This document shows, piece by piece, positions 27,933 to 35,237 of a DNA stretch of 64,000 nt. Under the pieces are notes generated by a model. The model had not been told where the DNA came from, made no database searches, and saw nothing but the letters and a program-made list of their open reading frames with translations. Each line of letters opens with the position of its first letter. The stretch's first letter is position 1. The DNA lies in assembly GCA_049840875.1 (NCBI GenBank), contig JASGJE010000015.1:62001-126000 (forward strand), given 5' to 3'. This stretch comes from JAFDYH01 sp049840875. GTDB lineage: Bacteria; Bacteroidota; Bacteroidia; Chitinophagales; Chitinophagaceae. A program made the translations under genes and the position numbers.

Positions 27933-28907
27933 TTACCATCCCAAAATCCATGCAAAAATCAACGGCGCTACAATGGTAGCATCGCTTTCCACAATAAACT
28001 TTGGCGTTTTCACGTCCAGTTTTCCCCATGTTATTTTTTCATTTGGCACAGCACCTGAGTAAGATCCATACGAAGTTGTGCTATCACTGATCTGGCAGAA
28101 ATAACTCCAGAACGGTACATCATGCCATTCCAGGTCCTGGTACATCATCGGCACAACACAGATTGGAAAATCACCGGCAATACCGCCGCCAATCTGGAAA
28201 AATCCAACACCTTTACCGGAAGAATTATTACGATACCATTCCGTCAGCCACACCATATATTCAATACCGCTTTTTACTGTTGAAGCTTTCAACTCTCCTT
28301 TAATAACGTAGCTGGCAAAAATGTTTCCTGTCGTACTATCTTCCCAACCGGGTACGACGATTGGAATGTTTTTTTCTGCGGCAGCAATGATCCAGCTATC
28401 CTTGGCATCTATTTCATAGTATTGTTTCAAATCCCCACTTAAAACAGTTTTATACAAAAATTCGTGCGGAAAATAACGTTCGCCTTTTGCTTCCGCATCT
28501 TTCCATTGCTTTACCAAATGTTTTTGTAAACGCCTGAATGCTTCTTCTTCAGGAATGCAGGTATCCGTTACACGGTTATAATGATTTTCGAGTAAATCCC
28601 ATTCATCCTGTGGCGTAAGATCGCGATAGTTGGGCACACGTTTATAATGAGAATGGGCTACAAGGTTCATCACATCTTCTTCAAGATTAGCTCCTGTACA
28701 ACTTATAATATCGATTTTACCCTGGCGGATCATTTCTGCGAGTGATATTCCAAGCTCTGCAGTGCTCATAGCACCAGCCAGTGTAACCATCATTTTTCCT
28801 CCTTCCAGCAAATGAGTTTCATAACCTTTGGCTGCATCCATAAGGGCCGCAGCATTGAAGTGGCGATAATGATGCTGAATAAATTGTGAAACAGGACCTT
28901 TGTTCAT
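27933..28907 (-). CDS. Deoxyhypusine synthase family protein
   Basis: A 324-residue homologue of deoxyhypusine synthase, an NAD-dependent enzyme that in eukaryotes and archaea moves the aminobutyl group of spermidine to eIF5A. Visible blocks: TLAGAMSTAELG, CTGANLEED, VPGWEDSTTGN, IGGGIAGDFP and SGAVPNEKITWGK. The Glu and the Trp-Gly-Lys with the intermediate-forming lysine are kept. The Lys-His after the GGG motif and acidic residues of the spermidine site are replaced (GGGIAGDF; Asn for Asp in TTGN; Tyr in SYSGA). Bacteria lack eIF5A, so the acceptor and donor must differ. ATG 28907 fits the family start. The leader contains an 18-bp palindrome. Confidence 0.88.
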   Translation of the reverse strand: MNKGPVSQFIQHHYRHFNAAALMDAAKGYETHLLEGGKMMVTLAGAMSTAELGISLAEMIRQGKIDIISCTGANLEEDVMNLVAHSHYKRVPNYRDLTPQDEWDLLENHYNRVTDTCIPEEEAFRRLQKHLVKQWKDAEAKGERYFPHEFLYKTVLSGDLKQYYEIDAKDSWIIAAAEKNIPIVVPGWEDSTTGNIFASYVIKGELKASTVKSGIEYMVWLTEWYRNNSSGKGVGFFQIGGGIAGDFPICVVPMMYQDLEWHDVPFWSYFCQISDSTTSYGSYSGAVPNEKITWGKLDVKTPKFIVESDATIVAPLIFAWILGW

Positions 28908-28943
28908 GTTGCAAATTGTTTTGTAAAAGTGAACGCCTTCTGA

Positions 28944-28961
28944 TTCCGCCAATTGGCGGAA
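28944..28961. promoter_or_regulatory. 18-bp perfect palindrome in the deoxyhypusine-synthase-like leader
   Basis: TTCCGCCAATTGGCGGAA lies between the predicted -7 element (28980-28987) and the start codon (28907). Its position downstream of the promoter suits a repressor site or an RNA hairpin. Confidence 0.45.
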
Positions 28962-28979
28962 GACTATGCGGAAGAGTCG

Positions 28980-28987
28980 CAAAAGTA
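28980..28987 (-). promoter_or_regulatory. -7 element of the deoxyhypusine-synthase-like gene
   Basis: TACTTTTG on the - strand matches TAnnTTTG, 72 nt before the start. The -33 region is a T-rich tract without a clear TTG. Confidence 0.4.
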
Positions 28988-29000
28988 AATATTTTAAAAA

Positions 29001-29029
29001 TAAAAAAGCCTCCGCTTGCAACGGAGGCT
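29001..29029 (-). terminator. Terminator of the PepSY-like gene at 29056
   Basis: On the - strand the 8-bp stem AGCCTCCG / CGGAGGCT with a 7-nt loop is followed by TTTTTTA, 27 nt past the stop. Confidence 0.9.
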
Positions 29030-29055
29030 CACATTTCCGGATGTTAAATCCTGAA

Positions 29056-29499
29056 TTACTTGCTTACTTTTTCTGCTACGGTTATTTCGCCAGAAGATGT
29101 TGAATTCAATTTTACTTTTTTGTTGTCTTTTTCGATCCAGATACGGTATGATGTGCCTTCGCTGTTTGTAACTTCAAGCACACTCAATACTGAATTTTCA
29201 TCATAACGTTTGTTGAACTCATGGATAACAGATAATGGTAATTGATCAAAAAGAAGATTACGTGCAGAGCCAACAAATTCTCCATCTTCTGTGTAATAAG
29301 CTTCGATCAGCATATCAGAAACTGTAAACCTTGCTTTGAGGTAACCACTTTCTTCACGCCACTGTACGTTTTTCGCCAGTGAGAAGTCTTTTCCGAAAGA
29401 GCTCAATACTTTTTCATTAACTTTTAATTCTTCAGTTGCAAATGCTGAACTGATGCCGACTGCCATTAACAATGAGAGGCCTAAGATTATTTTTTTCAT
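29056..29499 (-). CDS. Periplasmic PepSY-like protein (paralogue A)
   Basis: A 147-residue secreted protein with a signal peptide ending at about residue 21 (SSAFA). Next come a helix (NEKVLSSFGKDFSLAKNVQW), paired strands (GYLKARFTVSDMLIEAYYTEDGEFVGSARN), a second helix (LPLSVIHEFNKRY) and strands (VLEVTNSEGTSYRIWIE). This alpha-beta pattern matches the PepSY-like/BLIP-like fold family (DUF2874). The proteins at 29706 and 34461 share the same plan (VNEKxLxxFxxxFxxAxxVxW and LPxSxxxxxxxxY). The role is unknown; the fold suggests binding or inhibition of an exported partner. It has its own terminator. Confidence 0.82.
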   Translation of the reverse strand: MKKIILGLSLLMAVGISSAFATEELKVNEKVLSSFGKDFSLAKNVQWREESGYLKARFTVSDMLIEAYYTEDGEFVGSARNLLFDQLPLSVIHEFNKRYDENSVLSVLEVTNSEGTSYRIWIEKDNKKVKLNSTSSGEITVAEKVSK

Positions 29500-29610
29500 G
29501 ACTATAGGTTTAAAACTTTTAAAAGATAAGAGTGAAACGGATTTGAATAATTTTTGTTACTGTTTATGTTTAAAAGAATAAGATTCGAATTAAGGATAAG
29601 GTTTGAATCA

Positions 29611-29658
29611 GAAAGAAACCCGGGACTTATAGTCCTCAAAACTTGCCGATCCCGGGTT
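29611..29658 (-). terminator. Probable terminator of the PepSY-like gene at 29706
   Basis: A 9-bp stem (AACCCGGGA / TCCCGGGTT) with a 24-nt loop, followed on the - strand by TTCTTT, lies 47 nt past the stop. The long loop lowers confidence. Confidence 0.55.
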
Positions 29659-29705
29659 ATTTTTACCACACACGAGAACCAGTTTAGACAAACCGGTGAA
29701 ATCGT

Positions 29706-30140
29706 TTATATTTTTCTGTCTTTTTTATACGTACTCCAATCGCTGCCATTGCTTGATTTCAAAACGATTTTTTTATCGCCATCTTCAAGTGTTACATAAT
29801 AACTGGTACCATCATGATTTGCTACTTCAAACAAATCAGAAATCCAGTATTTGCTATACGTTGTCTTCAGATTGTTTTGAAGATTTACCGGCAACTGTGA
29901 AGAAGAAATATTTCTTGTAAGGCCCATAAAGTCGCCATCAAGATTGTAATAAGCAAATACTTTCTGGCCGTTCATGTCAAACGACGCTCTGTAGTAATCA
30001 GTGCTTGTTGTCCATTGTACTTCTTGTGCAGTGGTGAATTCAGTTTGGAACGAACTCAACGCTTTTGGATTTATACTGGTTTCATTTGCGAAAGCGCTAA
30101 GTGAAACGAACATTGCGGCTGCGATAATCAACTTTTTCAT
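29706..30140 (-). CDS. Periplasmic PepSY-like protein (paralogue B)
   Basis: A 144-residue secreted protein with a signal peptide ending AFA (about residue 18). It has the same plan as paralogue A: NPKALSSFQTEFTTAQEVQW, RASFDMNGQKVFAYYNLDGDFMGLTRN, LPVNLQNNLKTTY, then LFEVANHDGTSYYVTLEDGDKKIVLKS. I use ATG 30140 because it starts the signal peptide (MKKLIIAAAM); upstream in-frame sequence lacks one. The function is unknown. Upstream lies a 423-bp non-coding stretch shared with the divergent AcpH-like gene. Confidence 0.82.
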   Translation of the reverse strand: MKKLIIAAAMFVSLSAFANETSINPKALSSFQTEFTTAQEVQWTTSTDYYRASFDMNGQKVFAYYNLDGDFMGLTRNISSSQLPVNLQNNLKTTYSKYWISDLFEVANHDGTSYYVTLEDGDKKIVLKSSNGSDWSTYKKDRKI

Positions 30141-30563
30141 AAAATCTATTTTTAAATACCTTTTTTTAATTGTGTTTATTTGATCAGTATGACGGAACAA
30201 AACTATAATAGGTTACAGCCCATTGCAAGTGTTTTATGACGATTGGTGAGCATTGTTAAACCCGGTTAACAGATGTATCAGAATGCAAACCGCTCACCAT
30301 TATTTATCACCATTGGCCACTTTAGCGTACGCATTTGATACACCACTCGTCCAATAGTGATACATCAAAATATTTTTATTTTTTCTTGAAAATAATTTTC
30401 AGTTTGCTTGATTTCAGCAGTATCGTACTATTCTTAAGTAGTTTTTCCGATTCTATTCTTAGCCAAATCTTTCAATAGCAACGCAATTATTTAAAGGATT
30501 GTTAACGGATAGGATATATTCTATCTAAATACTAACTTCAATTGCAGGCTTTAAATCTATACT
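30141..30563. other. 423-bp intergenic region between divergent genes
   Basis: No coding potential. It contains an inverted pair GATGTATCA (30272-30280) / TGATACATC (30358-30366), a third TTGATACAC at 30336, an inverted pair GGTGAG (30245) / CTCACC (30293), and GTTAA-N6-TTAAC at 30255-30270. These may be binding sites for the two divergent promoters expected here. No convincing -7 element was identified. Confidence 0.4.
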
Positions 30564-31157
30564 TTGAATTTTCTCGCACACGCATATCTTTCCTTCGGTA
30601 ATTCCGGATTAACCATCGGTAATCTTATCAGTGATTTTGTAAAAGGGAATAAACGATATGATTTCCCGACAGATATTCAAAAAGGCATTACGCTTCACCG
30701 GGAGATAGATTCATTTACAGATAGCAGTGAAATAACAAAAGAAGCAAAGGAAATCTTCCGGGCAAATTACAGGTTGTACAGTGGTGCGTTTATTGATGTA
30801 GTGTACGATCATTTCCTGGCCAATGACATAAATGAATTCAGCGGTCATTCTCTATTCGACTTTTCGCAGCAGGTTTATAGGATACTTGATCAGCAAATAG
30901 AAACTCTTCCTGAACGTTTTCAACGATTATATCCGTATATGAAAGAGCAGAACTGGTTGTATGGATATCGTGAAAGAAAGATGGTGGCGCAAAGTTTCAG
31001 AGGCCTGGTAAGCCGATCAAAATATATGAGCGAAAGCCAAACCGCTTTTAAGTTGTTTGAAGAACACTATGAATCATTAGAAATGCACTATCAGAATTTT
31101 TTTCCTACGGTAAAACATTATGCAAAGCAACGTGCAGAGCTATTGCTGGCGTCATAA
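30564..31157 (+). CDS. Acyl-carrier-protein phosphodiesterase-like protein (AcpH/DUF479 family), TTG start
   Basis: A 197-residue member of the AcpH family, HD-type hydrolases that can remove 4'-phosphopantetheine from acyl carrier protein. Landmarks are the start MNFLAHAYLSF, IGNLISDFVKGN, the GITLHREIDSFTD motif with His and Asp, YSGAFIDVVYDHFLAND, and a late RGLVSRSKYMSES. The start is TTG at 30564: homology begins exactly there and an in-frame stop (TAA, 30552) lies four codons upstream, so no ATG is available. It stands alone. Activity on ACP is inferred from the family and was proven mainly in enterobacteria. Confidence 0.87.
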   Translation: MNFLAHAYLSFGNSGLTIGNLISDFVKGNKRYDFPTDIQKGITLHREIDSFTDSSEITKEAKEIFRANYRLYSGAFIDVVYDHFLANDINEFSGHSLFDFSQQVYRILDQQIETLPERFQRLYPYMKEQNWLYGYRERKMVAQSFRGLVSRSKYMSESQTAFKLFEEHYESLEMHYQNFFPTVKHYAKQRAELLLAS

Positions 31158-31176
31158 GATTATCAATTGAACAAAC

Positions 31177-31208
31177 GCTATAAATCATCCCTATAAAAAC
31201 TATTTTTG
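31177..31208 (+). promoter_or_regulatory. Predicted promoter of the DUF2911 pair
   Basis: TTGA-N20-TATTTTTG fits the Bacteroidota TTG / TAnnTTTG promoter pattern. The -7 element ends 17 nt before the start at 31226. Confidence 0.55.
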
Positions 31209-31225
31209 CGGTTGAAGCTAATTTT

Positions 31226-31798
31226 ATGAAACGATTAATTTCTTTATTCGCTTTTATTTGCGCTTATAATGTGCTAATGGCACAGGCCGACACCACAGGC
31301 CTGCCGGCCATGGACAAATCTCCAATGGACATGAGCTATTACCCGGTTGATTATCCCGTTCTCAAAATAAGGGATAAAGCCCCGCTTGCTCCGGTGGCAA
31401 GAATAATATATGGCCGACCTCAAAAAAATGGCAGGCCTATATTTGGCAACCTCGTAGAATATGGTAAAGTATGGAGATTAGGTGCTAACGAAGCGACAGA
31501 AATTGAATTTTATAAAGACGTAACTATTGACGGGAAAAAAATAAAGAAAGGTCGCTATACGCTATATGCAATACCGAGTTCAGCGTCATGGACGTTAATT
31601 CTCAGTAAAGACACTGATACATGGGGTGCTTTTAAATACGACTCAAAGAATGATATTTTACGTACATCCGTTGCGGTGATACCCGTTCGCGACCCGATTG
31701 AAACATTGTGCATTGGTTTCAGAAAAGCAGATACAGGGTGTAAACTTTTTATTGCCTGGGATACTGCGGAAGTCACTTTACCGGTAATTTTTAAATGA
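31226..31798 (+). CDS. DUF2911 exported protein (first of tandem pair)
   Basis: A 190-residue secreted protein with a signal peptide ending LMAQ (about residue 19). The DUF2911 domain fills the rest: SPMDMSYYPVDYPV, ARIIYGRPQKNGRPIFG, YGKVWRLGANEATEIEF, KKGRYTLYAIPSSASWTLILSKDTDTWGAF. The Trp-Arg-Leu-Gly-Ala-Asn-Glu-Ala-Thr and Asp-Thr-Trp-Gly motifs are diagnostic. Function unknown. The next gene is a paralogue starting 4 nt after this stop, so they form a two-gene operon from a single promoter. Confidence 0.9.
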   Translation: MKRLISLFAFICAYNVLMAQADTTGLPAMDKSPMDMSYYPVDYPVLKIRDKAPLAPVARIIYGRPQKNGRPIFGNLVEYGKVWRLGANEATEIEFYKDVTIDGKKIKKGRYTLYAIPSSASWTLILSKDTDTWGAFKYDSKNDILRTSVAVIPVRDPIETLCIGFRKADTGCKLFIAWDTAEVTLPVIFK

Positions 31799-31802
31799 TA
31801 CT

Positions 31803-32432
31803 ATGAATAAACTAAGATTGCTGGCATTACTCTTTCCCGTTTTGGTCTGCTCATGTTCGGATAATAGTAAGCAGATAACACAGCCAACTATTCAGATAAA
31901 AGATACAGCCCTTAGCCAGGTGGAAAGCCGGTCGAACCCGTACGCACCAATTGATGTCTCACCAATGGATATGAGTTACTACCCGGTAGAATACCCAAAA
32001 TTAAAAATGACGAATAATGAAACGGAACCGCTGATAGCAAGAGTAATTTATAGCCGCCCTCATTTACAAGGCAGAGGTCTGTTTCATGGTTTATTGACTT
32101 ACGGTCAGCCATGGAGGTTAGGCGCAAATGAAGCAACTGAACTGGAACTTTTTAAGAATATTACGATCCAGGATAAAAAAGTAAGTGAGGGCCGGTACAT
32201 TCTATACTGCATTCCGAGACAGGATAGCTGGACGATCGTTCTGAATAAAAACATCGATACCTGGGGATTAAAGCCTGATTCAACAAAAGACGCTTACAGA
32301 TTTGATGTGCCTGTAACGCAAACAGAAAACCGGATTGAATTTTTTACAATGGTATTTGAAAAAGCAACAGGGGGCGCCAATCTGATCATGGCATGGGATA
32401 ATATTGAAGCCAGGCTGCCAATGAAATTCTGA
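31803..32432 (+). CDS. DUF2911 lipoprotein (second of tandem pair)
   Basis: A 209-residue lipoprotein (lipobox VLVCSC, Cys about 19) with a DUF2911 domain: SPMDMSYYPVEYPKLKM, ARVIYSRPHLQGRGLF, YGQPWRLGANEATELELF, EGRYILYCIPRQDSWTIVLN and DTWGL. It is a tandem duplicate of the preceding gene that gained a lipid anchor, so the two paralogues probably sit in different envelope compartments (membrane-bound and soluble). Function unknown. Confidence 0.9.
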   Translation: MNKLRLLALLFPVLVCSCSDNSKQITQPTIQIKDTALSQVESRSNPYAPIDVSPMDMSYYPVEYPKLKMTNNETEPLIARVIYSRPHLQGRGLFHGLLTYGQPWRLGANEATELELFKNITIQDKKVSEGRYILYCIPRQDSWTIVLNKNIDTWGLKPDSTKDAYRFDVPVTQTENRIEFFTMVFEKATGGANLIMAWDNIEARLPMKF

Positions 32433-32537
32433 TTTATCGAACGAATACTCCTGTTATGTAAAAGCAGCCTATCGCAGGATCATTACCCCAACTTTTTATA
32501 GTAACACAGGCTCGTGATTATTTAGGATATTTACAGC

Positions 32538-34388
32538 ATGTGCGGTATTGCTGGCATACTACAGACAAAACAGCGATTGTATGATCAACGTCATTTAAAA
32601 AAAATGACCGATTCACTTGCGCACCGTGGGCCGGATGGGGAAGGTTTTTGGCAAAATAACAATGAAACCGTTTTACTCGGACATAGGCGCTTATCTATTA
32701 TCGACCTTTCCAATGCAGGTGCACAACCAATGCAATACAGAGAGCGTTACACGATTATTCATAATGGAGAAATTTATAACTACGTTGAATTAAAAGAAGA
32801 ATTGCAAACGAAAGGCTATCACTTTAATACACAAACCGACACAGAAGTGATAGCAGCAGCCTATGATGCCTACGGCAACGAGTGTGTAGACAAATTTGAT
32901 GGAATGTTTGCTTTTGCAATCTGGGATGAAACAAAAAGGGAATTGTTTGGAGCGAGAGACAGGTTTGGTGAAAAGCCATTTTTTTATTCTTTTCAAAATA
33001 ATCAACTTGTTTTTGCATCAGAAATAAAGGCGTTATGGGCGGCAGGAATTGAACGACGCCCCAATCTGAAAATGCTGTTTAATTTTTTGACGATAGGATA
33101 TACGGATAATCCCGCTGATCCGGGCGAAACTTTTTTTGAAAATATCTATAAACTTCCTGCGGCTTCTTCTCTTTTTTATCAAACCGGTAAAGACGAATTG
33201 TTGATTGAAAAGTATTGGGATATTGATGTAAATGAAAAAGATGAAAAAATAAAACAAGAACAAGCAATTGAAAAATTCAATGAATTGCTGGCACAATCTG
33301 TAAAGCGACGATTTAGAAGTGATGTAGCAATCGGAACGAGTCTTAGTGGTGGATTGGATAGTTCATCCATCGTCGCGATAAGTAGTGAATTGAATGCAGC
33401 AAGTAATAGTCAGAAATGTTTTACGGCAATTTTTCCTGGCTTTAAAAAAAATGAAGCTGAATATGCTGAGCAGGTGGCGGCTCATTTTCATCTAAGGCAT
33501 TATACCGTATCAATGTCTGCGGATGCAATGGCACATGATATTGAAAAATTGATGTTTCACCAGGAAGAACCTTTTGGATCAGCCAGCATTTATGCTCAAT
33601 ACAAAGTATATGAAGCAGCATCTGAAAATGGAATTAAATCAATGCTGGATGGACAAGGCGCAGATGAAATTCTTGCCGGCTATCCCCGTTATTATAAATG
33701 GTACTGGCAGGAGCTATTCAGCAGGCGAAAACTATTGATGAGCAAAGAAGTAAAGTATGCAAGGGAAAAAGGCATAATAGAGTCATTTGGTTTGAATAAT
33801 GTAATTGCTGCCTTGTTTCCGGATATTGCCTCGGTTTTTCTTGAGCGACGATATCTATTAAACTCATTACAACAGGAAGATCTGACCAAAGACTTTATTC
33901 ATGCCCAAAGTAGGGAAGCATATTATACAGCGCCTGCTGTTTCCTCTCTGAATGATGCTTTATATTTTAATACTTGTATTCATGGACTGGAAGAATTATT
34001 ACGCTATGCAGACCGCAACTCTATGGCCCATGGATGCGAAGTACGCCTACCTTTTCTTGATCATCAACTGGTAGAGTTTATTTTTTCATTGCCCGCTGAC
34101 TTTAAGATAAAAGAAGGATGGACGAAATGGATATTGCGAAAAGCAATGAATGAAAAACTACCCGAAGCAATTACATGGCGAAAAAATAAAATCGGGTTTG
34201 AACCACCTCAGCAAGAGTGGATGAATAATAAAACTGTACGGGAATTAGTAAATGCTTCGAGACAGAAATTAATTGACGAGAAGATCTTAAAACCTTCAAT
34301 TACCGGTAAACCGATTAATGCTGCTGCTTCATACGACGCAAACAATTTTGACTGGCGCTACCTGATGGCTGGTCTTTATCTTGAATAA
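32538..34388 (+). CDS. asnB: Glutamine-hydrolysing asparagine synthetase
   Basis: A 616-residue enzyme that makes asparagine from aspartate, ATP and glutamine. The N-terminal Ntn glutaminase domain starts MCGIAGIL, so Cys2 becomes the nucleophile after Met removal, with HRGPDGEGFW, HRRLSIIDLS and HNGEIYNY. The synthetase domain has the ATP pyrophosphatase loop SLSGGLDSSS and MLDGQGADEILAGYPRYYKWYW. The C-terminal part includes RNSMAHGCEVRLPFLDHQLVEF. It belongs to the AsnB branch also used in surface-polysaccharide amidotransfer, but no polysaccharide genes are nearby, so plain asparagine synthesis is favoured. Monocistronic. Confidence 0.94.
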   Translation: MCGIAGILQTKQRLYDQRHLKKMTDSLAHRGPDGEGFWQNNNETVLLGHRRLSIIDLSNAGAQPMQYRERYTIIHNGEIYNYVELKEELQTKGYHFNTQTDTEVIAAAYDAYGNECVDKFDGMFAFAIWDETKRELFGARDRFGEKPFFYSFQNNQLVFASEIKALWAAGIERRPNLKMLFNFLTIGYTDNPADPGETFFENIYKLPAASSLFYQTGKDELLIEKYWDIDVNEKDEKIKQEQAIEKFNELLAQSVKRRFRSDVAIGTSLSGGLDSSSIVAISSELNAASNSQKCFTAIFPGFKKNEAEYAEQVAAHFHLRHYTVSMSADAMAHDIEKLMFHQEEPFGSASIYAQYKVYEAASENGIKSMLDGQGADEILAGYPRYYKWYWQELFSRRKLLMSKEVKYAREKGIIESFGLNNVIAALFPDIASVFLERRYLLNSLQQEDLTKDFIHAQSREAYYTAPAVSSLNDALYFNTCIHGLEELLRYADRNSMAHGCEVRLPFLDHQLVEFIFSLPADFKIKEGWTKWILRKAMNEKLPEAITWRKNKIGFEPPQQEWMNNKTVRELVNASRQKLIDEKILKPSITGKPINAAASYDANNFDWRYLMAGLYLE

Positions 34389-34421
34389 AAAAAACCGCTA
34401 TGCCTGGGAGCGATAGCGGTT
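34387..34421 (-). terminator. Terminator of the PepSY-like gene at 34461
   Basis: On the - strand the 9-bp stem AACCGCTAT / ATAGCGGTT with an 11-nt loop is followed by eight T, the last of which overlap the end of asnB. There is no T run on the + strand. Confidence 0.92.
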
Positions 34422-34460
34422 GCGTTACGATTGGTTCACCACCACTGCAAAGTTCAACTA

Positions 34461-34907
34461 TTATTCACCATCAGCACGCTTGAATTTATCATTGAGCTGA
34501 AGGTTGCCAAATACATCTGATTTTACAACATACCAGTGTTTTTCATCCCGCAGATTGATAAAATAAGCAACATCATCTTCAGATGAGACTTCCGTTACTC
34601 CAAAGATTGTCTTACCCGAATATTTCGATTTTACTTTAGATAGGATTGATGGAGGTAGTTGTTTTTCATAATAATAGCGGATGGTGCCAAGCAGATTTCC
34701 CTGCTCATCATATCTCGCTCGTATATTTATTTCTCCCTGCCAGAAGTTCACCTGGTAGGAATGATCTCTTTCCTGCCAAACGACATCTTCGGCGTAACTA
34801 AACGTTTCTTTGAATGCTTTTAAAATCTTTTCATTTACATCAGGAAAGGCGGTAGCCTGTGATGAAACTGCGGCGAATAACAACGAAGCTAATAGTATCT
34901 TTTTCAT
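34461..34907 (-). CDS. Periplasmic PepSY-like protein (paralogue C)
   Basis: A 148-residue secreted protein with a signal peptide ending ATAFP (about residue 20). It shares its plan with the proteins at 29056 and 29706: VNEKILKAFKETFSYAEDVVW, YQVNFWQGEINIRARYDEQGNLLGTIRY, LPPSILSKVKSKY, then FGVTEVSSEDDVAYFINLRDE. It is the most diverged of the three and is separated from them by five genes. Function unknown; it is closed by a strong terminator at 34387-34421. Confidence 0.82.
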   Translation of the reverse strand: MKKILLASLLFAAVSSQATAFPDVNEKILKAFKETFSYAEDVVWQERDHSYQVNFWQGEINIRARYDEQGNLLGTIRYYYEKQLPPSILSKVKSKYSGKTIFGVTEVSSEDDVAYFINLRDEKHWYVVKSDVFGNLQLNDKFKRADGE

Positions 34908-35237
34908 GGCAAAATGGCTTTTATTGTCGGTAAATTGAATAACAATTCTAAGGTAGATACCTGCCGTTGCGAAGTCAAGCGATTATCTATAACTGGCATA
35001 CAAGTACGAAAGCCTTTGTAGAATTATCAAATCTTAAATACAACTGAAACCCGTAAAACGTGGATTCAAAAAAATATTTAGAGTGTTGAGTCGTGATTTC
35101 TTTTTATTGAAAGCAACAGGTTAAGCATATGTTAAACACTATATCGTAGGGATGAATGGCAAAGCAGGAAATGTTGGCAGAGTAGTGATATCGGTATTTA
35201 TCTTTGCAACGCAATAAAAACAATTAATAAATTCAGC
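34908..35237. other. 330-bp intergenic region upstream of the cystathionine gamma-synthase-type gene
   Basis: No coding potential seen. The right end carries a good promoter (35174-35206) for the following gene; the left end must hold the promoter of the divergent PepSY-like gene, not recognised. The rest shows no repeats or hairpins of note. Confidence 0.5.
35174..35206 (+). promoter_or_regulatory. Predicted promoter of the trans-sulfuration enzyme gene
   Basis: TTGG-N21-TATCTTTG fits the Bacteroidota -33/-7 pattern. The -7 element ends 31 nt before the ATG at 35238. Confidence 0.55.

Noticed and set aside
27933..28907. Idea that the deoxyhypusine synthase homologue has lost its catalytic lysine
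   Set aside because: On counting, the catalytic lysine belongs to the Trp-Gly-Lys motif, which is intact (ITWGK). The changed residues are those after the GGG motif and in the acidic pocket.
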